Origin: Leifsonia sp040686855
Lineage (GTDB): Bacteria; Actinomycetota; Actinomycetes; Actinomycetales; Microbacteriaceae
Assembly (NCBI RefSeq): GCF_040686855.1
Contig: NZ_JBFBOG010000003.1
Coordinates: 496,001-560,000, forward strand
Direction of reading: 5' to 3'
DNA: 64,000 nucleotides
This document shows, one piece after another, positions 24,892-33,088 of the stretch. The position numbers were made by a program, and so were the translations under genes. Positions within the stretch are counted from its first letter, which is position 1; each line of letters starts with the position of its first letter. Below the pieces are notes generated by a model. It searched no databases, was not told the origin of the DNA, and saw nothing but the letters and a program-made list of their open reading frames with translations.

Positions 24892-26276
24892 CATCGTGGC
24901 CTGAACAGCCGCCGACGGGCCAGCCGCAGGCGCAGACGCGGCGACAGGCACGGGAGTTCGAGCGCTCGCGTCGCGCGGGCACGGCCGAGCCGACCCCTGC
25001 GGGCCAGATCCCGGAGATGACCACGTCCGGGCAGCGTGCGGAGGACCAGGCCGCTGCTGCCGAGACCGCTGGCCCCGAGACCGCTGGCACCGAGACCGCC
25101 GCGTCTCAGACCGCCGCGGCTCAGACCGCCGCCGCGGCTCCGGCGGCCGAGCGCCCCGCGATCCCGGCGAGTGCCTTCGCCGAGCCCGGAGTGTCTTCGC
25201 CGTCCGGCGACTCCTTCGGTCTGTTCCGCCAGGCGTCCGACCCCTCGCAGCCCGAGCCGGTCACCCAGCCGATGGCGATCCTGCAGCCCGCGAACTCGGC
25301 GCCCGCAGCCGCCTCCAGTGCCCCGGTGTCGTCGACGACCACGCCCTCGGCCGGCGATGCGACCCCGGAGCGCACGCTCACGCGGCGCGAACTGCGGGCC
25401 ATGCTGCAGGCGCAGGAGGCCAACGCTCAGGCAAATCATCCGGCGACCGTCGGCGATCCGGTGTTCCCGGTGACCTTCACGTCCGGCCCCGAATCCGAGG
25501 CCGCGAAGGGTGCGGAGGACTCGGCAGCCGCCTCCAGCGCGACCGCCGTTCCGACCGAGGCCGACGCACCGGCCACCAGCGAGAAGTCAGCGTGGCCGTT
25601 CGCTCCGCTCACCCCGTCGTCCGCTCCCGGCGCCTCGCGCACCGCCGAGCCCGAGACCACGGTGACCCAGAGCGCCACCTCGCCCTTCGCCGCGTTCGGC
25701 GCTCCGTCCGCCCCCAAGGCCGAGACGCCTGCGCCCGCGCCGGCGGCCGCTGTCGCCGCCGAACCGGAGGAGGACACCTCCGCGCAGGAGCGCCGCCCCT
25801 TCACCCCGCCGACCGGTCACTGGTCGACCGCGGCCGAACTGGACGACCAGAACCAGCCGATCACGACCCGCAACGTCACCCAGTCCACCGCTGCGACCAC
25901 GACCAACGCTCTCATCCTGCCGGTCATCCCGCAGCCGGACGTCAGCTCGCCACTCACCCAGACCGGTGAGATCCTGGTCACCGGGTCGATCGACCTTCCG
26001 CGCGGCATGGGAGCGACCGGCGCGCACCCCGACCGCATCGACTCCTCCGACATCGACCGCCTGCTCGACGGCGAGGAGAACGAGTTCAACACGTCCGAGG
26101 TGCAGCCGGTGCGGGCATCCCGCGCCATCAGCACGCACACCTCGACCCGCGGCGTGATCGCGCCGCCCAAGAAGCGCGGCAACGCCCTCCCGGTCATCCT
26201 GATGACCGTCGCTGGCGTCCTCGCCGTCGGCGTCATCGGCCTGCTCGTCGCGGCCTACGTCCTGAAGGTGTTCTGA
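24888..26276 (+). CDS. Large low-complexity, C-terminally membrane-anchored protein
   Basis: A 462-residue protein rich in Ala, Thr, Pro, Ser and Glu, with near-repeats such as ETAGPETAGTETAASQTAAA at about 60-90. It ends in one strong hydrophobic helix (ALPVILMTVAGVLAVGVIGL) and a short tail, so it should be tail-anchored with a long unstructured cytoplasmic domain. The N-terminus is basic and predicted helical (TRRQAREFERSRRAG). I recognise no catalytic domain. The start overlaps the nadD stop. Its place between nadD and rsfS is filled by a similar protein in relatives. A role in cell-envelope or polar organisation is only a guess. Confidence 0.8.
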   Translation: MTSWPEQPPTGQPQAQTRRQAREFERSRRAGTAEPTPAGQIPEMTTSGQRAEDQAAAAETAGPETAGTETAASQTAAAQTAAAAPAAERPAIPASAFAEPGVSSPSGDSFGLFRQASDPSQPEPVTQPMAILQPANSAPAAASSAPVSSTTTPSAGDATPERTLTRRELRAMLQAQEANAQANHPATVGDPVFPVTFTSGPESEAAKGAEDSAAASSATAVPTEADAPATSEKSAWPFAPLTPSSAPGASRTAEPETTVTQSATSPFAAFGAPSAPKAETPAPAPAAAVAAEPEEDTSAQERRPFTPPTGHWSTAAELDDQNQPITTRNVTQSTAATTTNALILPVIPQPDVSSPLTQTGEILVTGSIDLPRGMGATGAHPDRIDSSDIDRLLDGEENEFNTSEVQPVRASRAISTHTSTRGVIAPPKKRGNALPVILMTVAGVLAVGVIGLLVAAYVLKVF

Positions 26277-26340
26277 TCATCCGCGCGTCCGCATCCATCT
26301 ACGCATCACCCTCGCACCGAACGCGACCGGAGGACTCTCT

Positions 26341-26718
26341 GTGACCGCATCCCAGCACGCCCGGGACATCCTGCAGGTGGCAGCCGCCGCCGCCGACTCG
26401 AAGGGCGCGCAGGATCTCGTCGCCCTCGACGTCTCCGGCCCGCTGCCGCTGACCGACGTGTTCCTGCTGGCCAGCGGGCGCGTCGAGCGCAACGTGCTCG
26501 CGATCGCCTCGGAGGTCGAGGACAAGCTCAACGAAGCCGGCATCAAGACGCTCCGTCGCGAGGGCAAGGCCGAGGGGCGCTGGGTGCTGCTCGACTTCGG
26601 AGACCTGGTCGTGCATGTCTTCCACGAGGAGGACCGCATGTACTACGCGCTGGAGCGACTGTGGAAGGACTGCCCGGTGCTCCCCATCGAGCTCCCGGTC
26701 CACGAGGCGGCCGAGTAG
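26341..26718 (+). CDS. rsfS: Ribosomal silencing factor RsfS
   Basis: A 125-residue protein of the Iojap/RsfS family that binds L14 and blocks subunit joining in starvation. The family pattern is clear in DLVALDVSGPLPLTDVFLLA and RREGKAEGRWVLLDFGDLVV, with VHVFHEEDRMYYALERLW. It starts with GTG at 26341, 64 bases after the preceding gene, and GGAGGA precedes it. It is next to nadD as usual. A small hairpin (GAGGGTTC/GAACCCTC, 26734-26755) follows and may be a weak terminator. Confidence 0.95.
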   Translation: MTASQHARDILQVAAAAADSKGAQDLVALDVSGPLPLTDVFLLASGRVERNVLAIASEVEDKLNEAGIKTLRREGKAEGRWVLLDFGDLVVHVFHEEDRMYYALERLWKDCPVLPIELPVHEAAE

Positions 26719-26781
26719 GCTCCCAGCCTTCTTGAGGGTTCGCCTGAGAACCCTCTCATGATCGCCCGTTTGGATGGGTGC

Positions 26782-27069
26782 ATGAAGTGTCCCACCGACA
26801 ACGCGACCCTCGTGATGAGCGAGCGTCACGGCATCGAGATCGACTACTGCCCGGAGTGCCGGGGTGTCTGGCTCGACCGCGGCGAACTGGACAAGATCAT
26901 CGACCGGGCGGGCGTGCAGCCTGCGCCGGCCGTGGCAGCTCCGCAGGCGTACGCCGAGCCGCAGTACGGCGAGCCGCAGTACCGGGAGCCGCAGTACCGC
27001 GAGCCGCAGTACGGCCAGCGCCCCTATAAGAAGAAGCGCGAGAACTGGCTCAGCGAGCTGTTCGACTGA
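26782..27069 (+). CDS. TFIIB-type zinc-ribbon protein with EPQY repeats
   Basis: A 95-residue protein beginning MKCPTDNATLVMSERHGIEI and continuing with CPECRGVWLDRGELDKII. CxxD and CxxC (Cys3 and Cys29/32 with neighbouring acids) resemble the zf-TFIIB zinc ribbon, although the first pair is CPTD rather than CPxC, so one ligand is missing or an Asp. Four tandem repeats of EPQYG/R follow, then a basic end. ATG 26782 is preferred over 26758, because family members start MKCP and GGATGGG precedes it. Function unknown. Confidence 0.82.
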   Translation: MKCPTDNATLVMSERHGIEIDYCPECRGVWLDRGELDKIIDRAGVQPAPAVAAPQAYAEPQYGEPQYREPQYREPQYGQRPYKKKRENWLSELFD

Positions 27070-27162
27070 GGCGAGCGGCACTCAGTTTTTTCTGCCGCCC
27101 GCGATGTAGTAAGGTTGAGGAGTTGTCCCGGGAGGTCCGAAAGGCCGAACGGAACACACTCT

Positions 27163-27235
27163 GGGTCTGTGGCGCAGCTGGTAGCGCACCTGCATGGCAT
27201 GCAGGGGGTCAGGGGTTCGAGTCCCCTCAGATCCA
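27163..27235 (+). tRNA. tRNA-Ala (anticodon GGC)
   Basis: A complete cloverleaf: acceptor GGGTCTG pairs with CAGATCC, D stem GCGC/GCGC, anticodon stem CCTGC/GCAGG with loop ATGGCAT (anticodon GGC, reading GCC), T stem AGGGG/CCCCT with TTCGAGT, and discriminator A. The 3' CCA is not encoded. A -10-like TAAGGT lies at 27110-27115 and a strong terminator follows. Confidence 0.97.
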
Positions 27236-27240
27236 CCGAA

Positions 27241-27285
27241 ACCCCCGGTCGTGAGCGGAAACGCTCCGCCCGGGGGTCTTTTCTT
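27241..27285 (+). terminator. Intrinsic terminator of tRNA-Ala
   Basis: ACCCCCGG (27241-27248) pairs with CCGGGGGT (27270-27277), enclosing a nested GAGCG-GAAA-CGCTC hairpin. CTTTTCTTT follows. This is one of the few hairpins in the window with a real T run. Confidence 0.9.
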
Positions 27286-27304
27286 TGCCGCTACAGTTCT
27301 CCGT

Positions 27305-27919
27305 ATGCAGACCCGCAGCGCCACTCCCGCCGACGCCGACGCCATCACCGCGACGATCGCGCTCGCGTTCCGCGACGACCCGGTCTGGGGTCCCGCGCTC
27401 GAGGCGGCCGACGGGAGCAGCGCACACCTGGAGCCGTTCTGGCGGTTCTTCGTCGAGGGAGCCATCCCGCACGGCGCCGTCCGCCTCGCCGACGGTCCGG
27501 GTGGCGAGGCGTCGACCGTCGCGATCTTGCTGCCGCCGGACGTGGCCGAGCTGACCGACGAGCAGGAGGCAGGGGTCGACGCCCTCATGCGGCGGACGCT
27601 GACGCCCGACCGCTTCGACGCCTACCAGCGCCTGTGGAAGCGGTTCGAGGAGTCGCACCCGCACGACGGGCCCCACATGTACCTGAGCCTGCTGGCGACG
27701 CACCCGGACCATCGCGGCCGGGGGATCGGCCAGGAGCTGCTGGCCGAGAGCCTGCGGGCCTTCGACGCGCAGGGCCTTCCGGCCTATCTCGAGTCCACGA
27801 ACCCCGCCAACGACCACCGCTACGAGCGGGCGGGCTTCCGCCCGGTCGGCGGGTTCCGCTCGGTGATCGACGGGGCGGCCGTCACGACCATGTGGCGTGA
27901 GGTGCAGCCCATCGACTAG
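27305..27919 (+). CDS. GNAT family N-acetyltransferase
   Basis: A 204-residue acetyltransferase. The acetyl-CoA motif is YLSLLATHPDHRGRGIGQEL, and the C-terminal motif YLESTNPANDHRYERAGFRP is typical of small-molecule GNATs. ATG 27305 has no ribosome site; TACAGT (27292-27297) ends seven bases upstream, so the mRNA is probably leaderless. It is unrelated in detail to the tandem GNAT pair behind valS. Substrate unknown. Confidence 0.9.
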   Translation: MQTRSATPADADAITATIALAFRDDPVWGPALEAADGSSAHLEPFWRFFVEGAIPHGAVRLADGPGGEASTVAILLPPDVAELTDEQEAGVDALMRRTLTPDRFDAYQRLWKRFEESHPHDGPHMYLSLLATHPDHRGRGIGQELLAESLRAFDAQGLPAYLESTNPANDHRYERAGFRPVGGFRSVIDGAAVTTMWREVQPID

Positions 27920-27950
27920 CCGGATCGGGGTTGAGCACCCGGCAGAGGAC

Positions 27951-28055
27951 TCAGCGCAGCCGGCGCTCCTCCTCCTGCTCCAGGCGCTCCTTCTCGGCGT
28001 CCTTCGCCTCCTGCTCCTTCTGGATCTCTTCTTCGCGCGGCGTCTTGTTCGTCAT
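27951..28055 (-). CDS. Highly charged 34-residue coiled-coil peptide
   Basis: A short ORF coding a peptide that begins MTNKTPREEEIQKEQEAK and ends RRLR, consisting almost wholly of Glu, Lys, Arg and Gln with a Leu/Ile pattern suited to a single helix. It is supported by a -10 box TACGCT (28067-28062) ending exactly six bases before the ATG at 28055, the same geometry as a dozen larger genes here. No homologue comes to mind and there is no cysteine or membrane segment. It lies between the convergent end of a GNAT gene and the divergent MEDS gene. Confidence 0.6.
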   Translation of the reverse strand: MTNKTPREEEIQKEQEAKDAEKERLEQEEERRLR

Positions 28056-28149
28056 GGTGCGAGCGTAGCCGCCTGGCGTCGGCGGCGGAACGGTCGGTCG
28101 GTCGTTGTGCGCGCCACGCGCCCTGCACTACCCTCCCGAAGCGGGGCGG

Positions 28150-28785
28150 ATGACGGACATGGCGGAGAGCGGACGCGCGGCGGACCCCGTGACCTTCGCG
28201 GGCGGGGTGCTCGATGAGTACCGGCACGTCTGCGCCTTCGTGCAGGACCGTGCTGAGGCCGACGCGGCGCTGGACCCGTTCGTCCGGGACGGCCTCGATC
28301 GCGGCGACCGGCTCGTGTACCTGGTCGACAGCGCCACGCCCGCGGCGCCTCTCACGCGACTGCGGCGGCTCGGCTACGACGCGCCCGCGCTCCTCGCCGA
28401 CGGCCGGGCGGAGGTGCGAACGTGGGCGGAGACCTACCTGCGCACCGGGGGCTTCGACCCCGACGACATGCTCGGCCAGCTCGACGAGCTCCTGGGGTCG
28501 GCGCCCGAGCCGCGCATCCGGCTGGTCGCCGACATGGGGTGGGCTGCCGGGGACAGGAACACCGCCGATGAGTTGATCGAGTTCGAGGCGCGCGCGAACT
28601 TCCTGCACGCCCGCCATCGTCACGTCGTCATCTGCGCGTACGACACCTCGCGTTTCGACGGCGCCTTCATCATCGACATCCTCCGCACGCACCCGATGGT
28701 GCTGATCGGCGGCATCCTGCAGGAGAACCCCTTCTTCGTGCCGCCGGAGGAGTTCCTGGGGGAGCGGGGCGGCTATGGACGCTGA
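28150..28785 (+). CDS. MEDS-domain sensor protein
   Basis: A 211-residue soluble protein matching the MEDS domain (first defined on DcmR-type regulators): HVCAFVQDRAEADAALDPFV, RGDRLVYLVD near the middle and CAYDTSRFDGAFIIDILRTH near the end. The domain is found in signal-sensing proteins and resembles the RecA-like fold of KaiC-type or anti-sigma partners. It has no DNA-binding part. Its 3' end overlaps the following LuxR-type gene by 11 bases, so the two act together. ATG 28150 follows GGGGCGG. The signal is unknown. Confidence 0.82.
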   Translation: MTDMAESGRAADPVTFAGGVLDEYRHVCAFVQDRAEADAALDPFVRDGLDRGDRLVYLVDSATPAAPLTRLRRLGYDAPALLADGRAEVRTWAETYLRTGGFDPDDMLGQLDELLGSAPEPRIRLVADMGWAAGDRNTADELIEFEARANFLHARHRHVVICAYDTSRFDGAFIIDILRTHPMVLIGGILQENPFFVPPEEFLGERGGYGR

Positions 28786-29650
28786 GGACCGCACCTGGAT
28801 GCGCGACCTCGGCGCGCTGCTGGCGCTGCCCTCGCTCTGGGTCGACCACACCCCCACGGAGATCGCCGACGGGCTGCTCAGCGTGCTCGTCGGCATGCTG
28901 CGGCTGGACGCGGCGTTCGCCCGGTTCGCCGGACCCGACGGGGAGGCACTGGAGGCGTGGCGGCCGTCGGGGCCTGCCGCTCGGCTGCGCCTGCTGGCCG
29001 CGATCGACGGCCACGCACCCCAGAGCCCGGGACGCCGTCCGGGCGTGACCGCGGGGGCGCTCCGGTCGCACGACGACGACGCGGACGGCATCGCGAAGGT
29101 GGCCACCCTCGACCTGACATTGCCCTGGGGCACCGGCGTCGTGGCGGTGTCCGCCCCGCGGTCGGACTTCCCGACCGAGCGGGAGACGCACCTGTTACGC
29201 GTCGCGGTGGGTCAGGCCGCGATCGCGCTGCACACCGCGCGGCGGATCGCGCGGGAGCAGGCGGCGCGGCGGGACGCCGAGCAGGAGGTGGAGCGACGCG
29301 ACCGGATGCTGCGATCGCTGATCGACGACCTGTCGCCGGCCGTGTCGGCGGTGTCCCGGCGGCTGCAGCAGGCGTCCCGCGAGGCCGAGGGGCCGGCGCC
29401 GACGTCGGTGCTCACCCCGCCGGCGCCCACGGCGGCTGCCGCCGACGCACCGCTCACCGCCTCCCTCACGCGCCGCGAGCTCGAAGTGCTCGGCCTTCTC
29501 GCACAGGGCCTGTCGAACAAGGAGATGGCGGCGCTGCTCTGGCTGAGCGATCGCACCATCGAGCGTCACATCACCAGCCTGTACCGCAAGATCGGCGTGG
29601 CCCGGCGGAGCGAGGCGACCGCCTACGCCGTCCGCCACGGGATCGCGTGA
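28775..29650 (+). CDS. GAF-like/LuxR-type transcriptional regulator
   Basis: A 291-residue regulator. Residues about 20-150 look like a GAF-type sensor domain, residues about 150-200 form a charged helical linker, and the C-terminal LuxR helix-turn-helix (LTRRELEVLGLLAQGLSNKE, then DRTIERHITSLYRKIGV) covers about 230-285. Translation is coupled to the MEDS gene by overlap. There is no receiver domain, so it is not a classic response regulator; the MEDS partner may supply the signal. A target operon cannot be named; the convergent redox/epoxide hydrolase operon next door is a candidate. Confidence 0.88.
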   Translation: MDAEDRTWMRDLGALLALPSLWVDHTPTEIADGLLSVLVGMLRLDAAFARFAGPDGEALEAWRPSGPAARLRLLAAIDGHAPQSPGRRPGVTAGALRSHDDDADGIAKVATLDLTLPWGTGVVAVSAPRSDFPTERETHLLRVAVGQAAIALHTARRIAREQAARRDAEQEVERRDRMLRSLIDDLSPAVSAVSRRLQQASREAEGPAPTSVLTPPAPTAAAADAPLTASLTRRELEVLGLLAQGLSNKEMAALLWLSDRTIERHITSLYRKIGVARRSEATAYAVRHGIA

Positions 29651-29665
29651 GCGCGCCGGCCGTCC

Positions 29666-30703
29666 TCACCCGAAGGTGAAGCAGTACGCCTCCGCGCCGG
29701 GCGCGTCGAAGCGCAGCTCGAGGACCCGCTGCCGGATCGGCCCGCTCTGGCGGACCAGCTGGAATGTGTCCTGCCGGTCGAGCACCCCGCGGCCGTCCGC
29801 GTCCACGTCGGTGCCGTGGGCGTCGCCCGGCGGCTCGCCGTCGAGCAGCACCCGGAACGGGATGCTCGCGCCCTCCGGCGTCGGACCCATGACGAGGTTC
29901 GCATCCCGGGCCTGGAAGGCGAAGGCCACCGCGCCTCCCACCTCGTCGAGCACGGCGGCGTGCCGTGCGTGCGTCCACCGGCCGTCCAGCGTCCACGCGT
30001 TCAGCGGCAGGTGGCGGTCGGCCCTGTACCGCTCGGGCCGGTCGTAGCGGTCGGCCGACTCGTCGACGAAACCGCTGCTCTGCGCGTAGCCGAGGTACGT
30101 TTCGGGTGAGCGGAGGTCGCGCCAGTCCGCGGCGACCTCGAGACCGACCGGGTCGACCATCACCAGATCCGGATCGACGTCCTGCGCCCCCGTATCCTTC
30201 AGCAGCCGCTGGATCATCATCTCGGTGCGCGCGTACTCGCCCTCGCCGAAGTGGTGGTAGCGGAGGCGGCCGTGGGCGTCGGCGAGGTAGACGGCCGGCC
30301 AGTAGTGGTTCGCGAAGTCGCCCCACACGCCGTACTCGTCGTCCACGGCGACCGGGTAGCGGACCCCGAGTGCCGCGGTTCGGTCGACCACGTTGCGGCG
30401 GTCGTGCTCGAAGCCGAACTCGGGGGTGTGCACGCCGACGATGGTGAGTCCGGCGTCCGTGTACTTCTCGTGCCAGGCGCGGAGGTACGGGAGGGTGCGC
30501 AGCCAGTTGACGCAGGTGTAGGTCCAGAAGTCGACGAGTACGACGCGTCCGCGCAGTCCCTCCGGGGTCAGCGGCTCGCTGTTCAGCCACCCGGTCGCCC
30601 GGGCGAACGACGGGAGTCGGCCCTCGTCGGGCAGCTCCTCCTCGTCGCCGGCGAGCCGGTGCGCGATCGAACGGAACAGTCCGCGCGAGCGGTCATCGGA
30701 CAC
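29666..30703 (-). CDS. Thioredoxin-like (redoxin) protein with a single active-site cysteine
   Basis: A 345-residue cytoplasmic protein. The N-terminal half is a redoxin/thioredoxin fold (GRVVLVDFWTYTCVNWLRTL, GVHTPEF, then YWPAVYLAD with the cis-Pro). The expected CxxC is CVNW, so the resolving cysteine is absent. The C-terminal half (about 190-345) resembles the carbohydrate-binding-like tail of DipZ-type proteins. It overlaps the upstream epoxide hydrolase by 11 bases and ends the operon. A peroxide-reducing or glutathione-like mixed-disulfide role would fit one cysteine, but this is inference. Confidence 0.85.
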   Translation of the reverse strand: MSDDRSRGLFRSIAHRLAGDEEELPDEGRLPSFARATGWLNSEPLTPEGLRGRVVLVDFWTYTCVNWLRTLPYLRAWHEKYTDAGLTIVGVHTPEFGFEHDRRNVVDRTAALGVRYPVAVDDEYGVWGDFANHYWPAVYLADAHGRLRYHHFGEGEYARTEMMIQRLLKDTGAQDVDPDLVMVDPVGLEVAADWRDLRSPETYLGYAQSSGFVDESADRYDRPERYRADRHLPLNAWTLDGRWTHARHAAVLDEVGGAVAFAFQARDANLVMGPTPEGASIPFRVLLDGEPPGDAHGTDVDADGRGVLDRQDTFQLVRQSGPIRQRVLELRFDAPGAEAYCFTFG

Positions 30704-31646
30704 CGGACGCCTCCTCCGATCCGCGGGCGACGATCCCGGCCATGCGGGCGGTGTCGATCACGGCGGCGGCGAACGCCTGGGGCGCCTCCTGCGCGAGGTT
30801 GTGACCGACGCCGCCGCCGATGGTCCGGTGTTCATAGGGCCCGGTGAACCGGTCGCGGTACGCGGCGGGCTCGAGGTGGAACGCGCCGTTGGCGTCGCCC
30901 TCGAGGGTGATCGCGGGCACGCCGATGGTCGGGCGGCCGGCGAGCCGTTCCTCCACGTCGTCGAACCGCGGGTCTCCGGGCGCGAGGCCGAGCCGCCAGC
31001 GGTAGTTGTGGATGACGATGTCGACATGGTCCGGGTTGGCGAACGCGGGACGGCTGCGCTCGAAGTCCGCGTCGGTGAAGGCCCACTGCGGCGACGCCGT
31101 GCGCCAGATCAGGCGCGCGAAGTCGTCGCGGTACCGGTCGTAGCCCTCGCGTCCCCGCTCGGTGGCGAAGTAGTACTGGTACCACCACGCCAGCTCGCTC
31201 GCCGGCGGCAGCGGATGCGCGTTCGCCGCCTGCCCGGCGACGAGGTAGCCGCTCGCCGTGACCTGCCCGAGGACGCGCTCCGGCCACAAAGAGGCCAGCA
31301 CGTTGGTCGTCCGGGCGCCCCAGTCGCAGCCGCCGACGACCGCCGCGTCGATGCCGAGGGCGTCGAGCAGGGTGAGCGCGTCGTCCGCGAGTGCGGCCGG
31401 CTGGCCGGTGCGGAGCGCGCCCGGGTCGCGGAACGTGGTCGTCCCGTACCCGCGGAGGAACGGCACGATCACGCGGAACCCCGCATCGACGAGCAGCGGG
31501 ACGACGTCGTCGTAGCAGTGGAGATCGTACGGCCAGCCGTGCAGCAGCAGCACCGGGGGCGCGTCCGCTGCTCCTGCATCCACGTAGCCGACGTTCAGCC
31601 CACCGGCGTCGAGCTGCCGCACCGGCCGCGGATCCGGCCCGGTCAC
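30693..31646 (-). CDS. Alpha/beta hydrolase, epoxide hydrolase-like
   Basis: A 317-residue alpha/beta hydrolase of the haloalkane-dehalogenase/epoxide-hydrolase type. The oxyanion motif HGWPYDLHCYDDV and the nucleophile elbow GGCDWGARTTN (Asp as nucleophile) are visible, with the C-terminal His in GGGVGHNLAQEAPQAF. It starts with GTG at 31646, overlapping the stop of the upstream hydrolase. Second gene of a three-gene operon. Substrate unknown; pairing with a second, distant epoxide hydrolase suggests a catabolic or detoxification pathway. Confidence 0.88.
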   Translation of the reverse strand: MTGPDPRPVRQLDAGGLNVGYVDAGAADAPPVLLLHGWPYDLHCYDDVVPLLVDAGFRVIVPFLRGYGTTTFRDPGALRTGQPAALADDALTLLDALGIDAAVVGGCDWGARTTNVLASLWPERVLGQVTASGYLVAGQAANAHPLPPASELAWWYQYYFATERGREGYDRYRDDFARLIWRTASPQWAFTDADFERSRPAFANPDHVDIVIHNYRWRLGLAPGDPRFDDVEERLAGRPTIGVPAITLEGDANGAFHLEPAAYRDRFTGPYEHRTIGGGVGHNLAQEAPQAFAAAVIDTARMAGIVARGSEEASGVR

Positions 31647-32854
31647 CGCAGCGACCGGAACGTCGCACGGACCTCCTGCGAGAACAGTTCGGGCTGCTCC
31701 CAGGCGGCGAAGTGGCCACCGCGATCGAGGCGGTTGAAGTGGATGAGATGCGGGTACGCCGCCGTCGCCCACGTCCGCGGGGCGGCGTAGATCTCGTCCG
31801 GGAAGACGCTCACGCCGGTGGGCAGCGGAACGCCCTTCGGGGCGAAGAAGGCAAGCTTGCTCTCCCAGTACAGCCGGGCGGACGAGACGGCGGTGTTCGT
31901 GAGCCAGTACAGCGTCACGTTGTCGAGCACGTCGTCGCGGCTCAGCTCCTCCGAGCCGCCCTGGAAGACGCGGGCGATCAGGTCGTAGCTGCGCGCGTCG
32001 TGGTCGAGCATCCACGCCGCCAGGCCGATGGGGGAGTCGGCGAGCGCGTACAGCGTCTGCGGCTTGTTGCCCATCTCCTGCGCGTAGGCGAGACCGTGCG
32101 CGTAGAAGAACGCGAGCTGGTCCCACGCGCCCCGCTCCTCGTCGTCGAGGTCGGCCGGCGGGTCCTGGTGGGCGTCGAGCGCGGCCTGGATGGCGTCGGG
32201 GACGGTGGCCGGCATGTTCGTGTGGATGCCGATGAGTCCGGGAGGCTGCAGTAGCGCCAGCTGCTCGGTGACGGCGTTGCCCCAGTCGCCGCCCTGGGCG
32301 ACGTACCGGTCGTAGCCCAGCCGCTCCATGAGCTGCGCCCAGGCCTTCGCGATCCGGATGGGGTCCCATCCCGTCTCATCCGGCTTGCCGGAGAACCCGT
32401 GGCCGGGGAGCGACGGGATGACGAGGTGGAACGCGTCGGACGCGTCGGCGCCGTGCGCGGTGGGGTCGGTCAGCGGCCCGACGATCTTCAGCTGCTCGAT
32501 GATGGAGCCCGGCCAGCCATGCGTGACGATCATCGGCAGCGCGTCGGCGTGCGGGGAGCGGACGTGGATGAAGTGGATGTCGAGTCCGTCGATCTCGGTG
32601 ACGAACTGGTCCAGCCCGGCGAGCCGCGCCTCCACCGCCCGCCAGTCGTAGTCGTTCGCCCAGTAGTCGGCGAGGGCGCGCATCACGTCGAGCCGGACGC
32701 CCTGCGAGGTGTCGTCCACGGTCTCGCGCTCCGGCCACCGGGTGGCGAGGATGCGGCGTCTGAGGTCGGCGAGCTCGTCGTCGGACGCGGTGTAGTGGAA
32801 GGGGCGGATCTCGGGTGCGGCGCTCCCGGTCCGACGCGGTTCGGTGACGGTCAT
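31643..32854 (-). CDS. Epoxide hydrolase (juvenile-hormone/microsomal type)
   Basis: A 403-residue protein with the N-terminal epoxide-hydrolase domain (EIRPFHYTASDDELADLRRR) and the alpha/beta hydrolase core. HGWPGSIIEQLK gives the oxyanion motif, QGGDWGNAVTEQ the Asp nucleophile, and the C-terminal HFNRLDRGGHFAAWEQPELF the catalytic His. It hydrates epoxides to diols. ATG 32854 follows GGAGGA. It is the first gene of the operon; a 234-base divergent region separates it from an LCP protein. The two hydrolases differ enough to have separate substrates. Confidence 0.92.
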   Translation of the reverse strand: MTVTEPRRTGSAAPEIRPFHYTASDDELADLRRRILATRWPERETVDDTSQGVRLDVMRALADYWANDYDWRAVEARLAGLDQFVTEIDGLDIHFIHVRSPHADALPMIVTHGWPGSIIEQLKIVGPLTDPTAHGADASDAFHLVIPSLPGHGFSGKPDETGWDPIRIAKAWAQLMERLGYDRYVAQGGDWGNAVTEQLALLQPPGLIGIHTNMPATVPDAIQAALDAHQDPPADLDDEERGAWDQLAFFYAHGLAYAQEMGNKPQTLYALADSPIGLAAWMLDHDARSYDLIARVFQGGSEELSRDDVLDNVTLYWLTNTAVSSARLYWESKLAFFAPKGVPLPTGVSVFPDEIYAAPRTWATAAYPHLIHFNRLDRGGHFAAWEQPELFSQEVRATFRSLR

Positions 32855-33051
32855 GGGGTCCTCCTGCGGGTGTCGCGGCGGCCGAGCGGCCCCCGCATGA
32901 CGAGGGTGCGCGCGGCGGGCGGCCGCCGGCATCCGGAAGACCCCGCGACGACGGGGGAGTCGGTGAGCCGAATTGGGGGAAATCCCGTACCCGGGTGAGA
33001 ACGGTCACACCCACGCCGCGCCCTTCGCAGCGGAGGGAAAGGCTTCGCGGC

Positions 33052-33088
33052 TAGGATCGCGTCAACGACCGACGACCGAGGGAAGCCG
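33052..33088 (+). promoter_or_regulatory. Likely promoter and ribosome site of the LCP gene
   Basis: TAGGAT at 33052-33057 is a good -10 box; a leader of about 25 bases then carries GAGGGAAG before the ATG at 33089. The rest of the 234-base divergent space holds no clear ORF or repeat. Confidence 0.5.

Noticed and set aside
26944..27030. Direct repeats in the zinc-ribbon gene as an independent DNA repeat
   Set aside because: The 12-base units are in-frame EPQY codons, part of the protein.
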